Below are positions 61,522-64,000 of a stretch of DNA of 64,000 nucleotides, piece after piece (the first letter of the stretch is position 1; every line of letters starts with the position of its first letter). The DNA is from Mycobacterium haemophilum DSM 44634 (GTDB lineage: Bacteria > Actinomycetota > Actinomycetes > Mycobacteriales > Mycobacteriaceae): contig NZ_CP011883.2 in NCBI RefSeq assembly GCF_000340435.2, positions 3,394,687 through 3,458,686 on the forward strand, written 5' to 3'. The notes beneath the pieces are model-generated. The model saw only the letters and a list, made by a program, of their open reading frames with translations. It did no database searches and was not told where the DNA came from. Position numbers and translations under genes: made by a program.

Positions 61522-62622
61522 ATGCCCATACCCGTCGTCCAATTGGGCACCGGCAACGTCGGCGTCCATGCGCTTAGAGCGCTTATCATCAACCCGGAGT
61601 TCGAGCTCACCGGCGTCTGGGTGTCATCGGATGCCAAGGCGGGTAAGGACGCGGCAGAGCTTGCCGGGCTTGCCGACGCGACGGGCGTGCGAGCTAGCAC
61701 CGATCTGGACACGGTGCTCGCCACCGGGCCGCGATGCGCCGTCTACAACGCGATGGCCGATAACCGGCTGCCCGAAGCCTTGGAGGACTATCGGCGCGTG
61801 CTGGCCGCCGGAGTCAACATTGTCGGGAGCGGTCCTGTCTTCCTGCAGTATCCGTGGCAAGTGATCCCCGAAAATCTCATCGAGCCCTTGGAAGACGCTG
61901 CGCGTGAAGGTGATTCCAGCTTGTACGTCAACGGTATCGATCCGGGCTTCGCGAACGACCTGCTGCCGCTAGCGTTGACCGGCACCTGTCAGAGCATCCA
62001 GCAGGTGCGCTGCATGGAGATCGTCGACTACGCCACCTACGACAGCGCCGTCGTCATGTTCGACGTGATGGGGTTTGGTAAGCCGCTCGACGAGATCCCG
62101 ATGCTGCTGCAACCGGGTGTGCTGAGCTTGGCGTGGGGATCGGTAATCCGACAACTTGCTGCGGGCCTGGGTATTTCGCTCGACGAGATCACCGAGAAGT
62201 ACGTCCGGCGACCCGCCCCCGAAGCCTTCGACATCGCGTCCGGCCACATACCCATGGGCAGCGCCGCGGCAGTGCGATTCGAGGTGCTGGGGATGGTCAA
62301 CGGCGAGCCCGCCGTGGTCCTAGAACACGTCACCCGGCTACGCGAGGACCTGTGTCCCGATTGGCCGCAACCCGCTCAGCCTGGCGGTTCGTACCGCGTC
62401 GAAGTCACCGGCGAACCGTCCTACGCGATGGACGTCTGCCTGCGCAGTCGCCAGGGCGATCACAACCACGCCGGACTGGTCGCCACCGCGATGCGGGTCG
62501 TCAACGCGATCCCCGCGGTGGTGGCCGCCCCGCCGGGTATCGTGACGACCCTGGACCTGCCCCTGATCACCGGCCGGGGGCGCTACGTCCCCGGCGATAG
62601 GGTGGCCCACCGGTCCCAATAA
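61522..62622 (+). CDS. Dihydrodipicolinate-reductase-like oxidoreductase (Rv0926c type)
   Basis: A 366-aa NAD(P)-dependent protein. The N-terminal Rossmann fold begins VVQLGTGNVGVHALRALI (GxGxVG). The middle part resembles dihydrodipicolinate reductase/2,4-diaminopentanoate dehydrogenase (PEALEDYRRVLAAGVNIVGSGP). Function unproven. It forms an operon with the SDR gene. In M. tuberculosis the phosphoglycerate-mutase-like Rv0925c follows; here it is missing and mntH comes next. Confidence 0.87.
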   Translation: MPIPVVQLGTGNVGVHALRALIINPEFELTGVWVSSDAKAGKDAAELAGLADATGVRASTDLDTVLATGPRCAVYNAMADNRLPEALEDYRRVLAAGVNIVGSGPVFLQYPWQVIPENLIEPLEDAAREGDSSLYVNGIDPGFANDLLPLALTGTCQSIQQVRCMEIVDYATYDSAVVMFDVMGFGKPLDEIPMLLQPGVLSLAWGSVIRQLAAGLGISLDEITEKYVRRPAPEAFDIASGHIPMGSAAAVRFEVLGMVNGEPAVVLEHVTRLREDLCPDWPQPAQPGGSYRVEVTGEPSYAMDVCLRSRQGDHNHAGLVATAMRVVNAIPAVVAAPPGIVTTLDLPLITGRGRYVPGDRVAHRSQ

Positions 62623-62736
62623 ACCCCGGTATGCGTCCCGGGCTAATCTCGACTACCGCTAGCCCAGTTCGCCGTAGCAAGACATGTTCGTTAACCTCAC
62701 TTGCCTATCGGGGGTAATGAATCGAGGGGCAAAGCG

Positions 62737-63963
62737 TTGGCGGAAAGCACCCAGGCAGAGCTCAAGACGAGCTGGTATCTGCTCGGACCGGCTTTCGTCG
62801 CCGCAATCGCCTATGTCGATCCCGGAAATGTGGCAGCCAACGTCAGCTCCGGCGCGCAGTTCGGCTATCTGCTGCTGTGGGTGGTGGTCGTGGCCAATGT
62901 GCTGGCCGGCCTGGTGCAGTACTTGTCGGCGAAGCTTGGGCTGGTGACCGGACAGTCACTGCCCCAGGCAATCGGCAAGCAAATGAGTCGTCCGCTCCGG
63001 CTGGCCTTTTGGGTGCAGGCCGAACTGGTTGCGATGGCAACCGATGTCGCTGAAATGGTCGGCGGGGCCATCGCCTTGCGCGTGCTGTTTGGTCTACCGC
63101 TGCTGCTCGGCGGGGTGATCACCGGGGCGGTGTCGTTGCTGCTACTGACGGTGAAGGACCGTCGAGGCCAGCTTTTGTTCGAGCGCGTCATCACTGGACT
63201 GCTACTCGTCATAGCCGTCGGCTTTGCAGCCAGTTTCTTCGTCGCGACGCCCCCGCCTGAGGACGTGCTGAACGGCCTCCTGCCGCGCTTCCGGGGCACC
63301 GAAAGCGTGCTGCTGGCCGCCGCGATCATGGGCGCCACCGTGATGCCGCACGCGGTGTACCTGCATTCCGGTCTTGCCCTCGACCGGCACGGACATCCCC
63401 ACGCGGGCCGGAGCCGGCGTCGACTGCTCCGCGTCACCCGCTTAGACGTCGCCCTGGCGATGGCGATCGCCGGAACCGTGAACGCGGCGATGCTGCTAGT
63501 GGCCGCGATCAACCTGCAGCATCACCAGGTAGCCGCCTCCATTGAGGGCGCCTACGCCGCCATCCATGACACCTTGGGAGCGACGATCGCGGTGCTGTTT
63601 GCGATCGGGTTACTCGCCTCCGGCTTGGCATCCGCATCGGTGGGCGCCTACGCCGGCGCCTTGATCATGCAGGGATTGCTGCAGCGGTCAATTCCGATGC
63701 TGATGCGGCGCTTGATCACGTTGTGCCCCGCGGTCGTGATCCTGGCGCTCGGCTTCGACCCCACCCGCTCATTGGTGCTGTCCCAGGTCGTGCTGTCCTT
63801 CGGTATACCGTTCGCGGTGCTTCCGCTGGTCAGACTGACCAGTAACCGCGGGCTGATGGGTAGCGATACCAACCATCCCGCCACAACTGTTCTTGGCTGG
63901 GCCGTCGCGGTACTGGTTAGTCTGCTTAACGTGGTGCTGATCTATCTGACCGTAACCAGCTAA
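62737..63963 (+). CDS. mntH: Mn2+/H+ symporter MntH (NRAMP family)
   Basis: A 408-aa NRAMP transporter importing divalent Mn (and Fe) with protons. TM1 carries the metal-binding DPGN in AAIAYVDPGNVAANVSSG, and TM6 carries the MPH motif in AAIMGATVMPHAVYLHSG. About eleven TM helices are present. TTG 62737 is chosen because GAGGGG lies 7 nt upstream; an earlier in-frame TTG at 62701 would add 12 residues. Inverted repeat GGGCTA/TAGCCC (62640-62665) lies upstream and may close the preceding operon. Confidence 0.94.
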   Translation: MAESTQAELKTSWYLLGPAFVAAIAYVDPGNVAANVSSGAQFGYLLLWVVVVANVLAGLVQYLSAKLGLVTGQSLPQAIGKQMSRPLRLAFWVQAELVAMATDVAEMVGGAIALRVLFGLPLLLGGVITGAVSLLLLTVKDRRGQLLFERVITGLLLVIAVGFAASFFVATPPPEDVLNGLLPRFRGTESVLLAAAIMGATVMPHAVYLHSGLALDRHGHPHAGRSRRRLLRVTRLDVALAMAIAGTVNAAMLLVAAINLQHHQVAASIEGAYAAIHDTLGATIAVLFAIGLLASGLASASVGAYAGALIMQGLLQRSIPMLMRRLITLCPAVVILALGFDPTRSLVLSQVVLSFGIPFAVLPLVRLTSNRGLMGSDTNHPATTVLGWAVAVLVSLLNVVLIYLTVTS

Positions 63964-63981
63964 ATGCCGGCCGGCCGGCAT
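63964..63981. terminator. Perfect 18-bp palindrome after mntH
   Basis: ATGCCGGCCGGCCGGCAT begins right after the mntH TAA. It is followed by ATGCG-TATTT-CGCAT (63980-63994). Either could form a terminator stem; the first, lacking a loop, would form only by melting its centre. Confidence 0.45.
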
Positions 63982-64000
63982 GCGTATTTCGCATATGGGT

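Noticed and set aside
62640..62736. Manganese riboswitch or MntR box before mntH
   Set aside because: The GGGCTA/TAGCCC stem is short and no conserved yybP-ykoY or M-box core is seen. GTTAACCTCA at 62690-62699 is too weak for a DtxR-type box.

Overview
The window is a stretch of a slow-growing mycobacterial chromosome. Gene content and order match the M. tuberculosis segment I remember as Rv0987 down to Rv0924c, read in reverse. It is not a member of the M. tuberculosis complex. It keeps cobF and a full-length Fpg/Nei-type gene, which the complex lost or truncated. It lacks the PE_PGRS16-18 cluster, ctpV-csoR, vapBC9, the pstS1/pstS2/pstB block and Rv0925c. Orthologue names and comparisons come from memory of protein sequences; no search was run.

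Layout: 1-2184 is an AT-richer ABC transporter operon (foreign-looking). 2527-7629 holds mscL, moaB2, the envelope-stress set pepD-mprB-mprA, and rpmF. 7875-16561 is an acyl-CoA degradation operon (DUF1446, fadE13, accD2, accA2, fadE12, echA7). 16664-20035 holds a DUF1707 protein and a small exported set (WXG-like protein, alpha/beta hydrolase, lipoprotein LprP). 20134-25342 holds a VWA/MoxR-type pair and a cNMP-binding patatin esterase. 25675-38658 is mostly core metabolism and repair: purH-purN, membrane proteins, sucCD, an M23 peptidase, uvrD1 and chorismate mutase. 38721-42879 has pgi, an SDR, an Fpg-like glycosylase and cobF. 43033-50966 is accessory: an AurF-type diiron oxygenase, a decayed monooxygenase, a STAS/ATPase regulator, a luciferase-like oxidoreductase, a P450 and an FAH/metallo-hydrolase fusion. 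50963-55252 is the NHEJ locus (ligD, ku) with a PfkB kinase between the two. 55661-57293 is a scar with a divergent PE/PPE pair, a PPE fragment and a pknD remnant. 57330-63963 holds pstS3-pstC2-pstA1, two oxidoreductases and mntH.

Most notable: (1) the leader of the chorismate mutase gene looks like a classical translation-coupled attenuator, with a short ORF carrying Phe-Phe-Tyr-Gly-Tyr codons and mutually exclusive pause, antiterminator and terminator stems; (2) a roughly 45-bp repeat with short inverted ends sits in frame inside mprB, accA2 (tandem, two copies) and echA7, read in three different frames, like the Rickettsia palindromic elements; (3) three KstR-type operators precede oxidoreductase genes, and two CRP-type boxes lie between sucC and the M23 peptidase gene.
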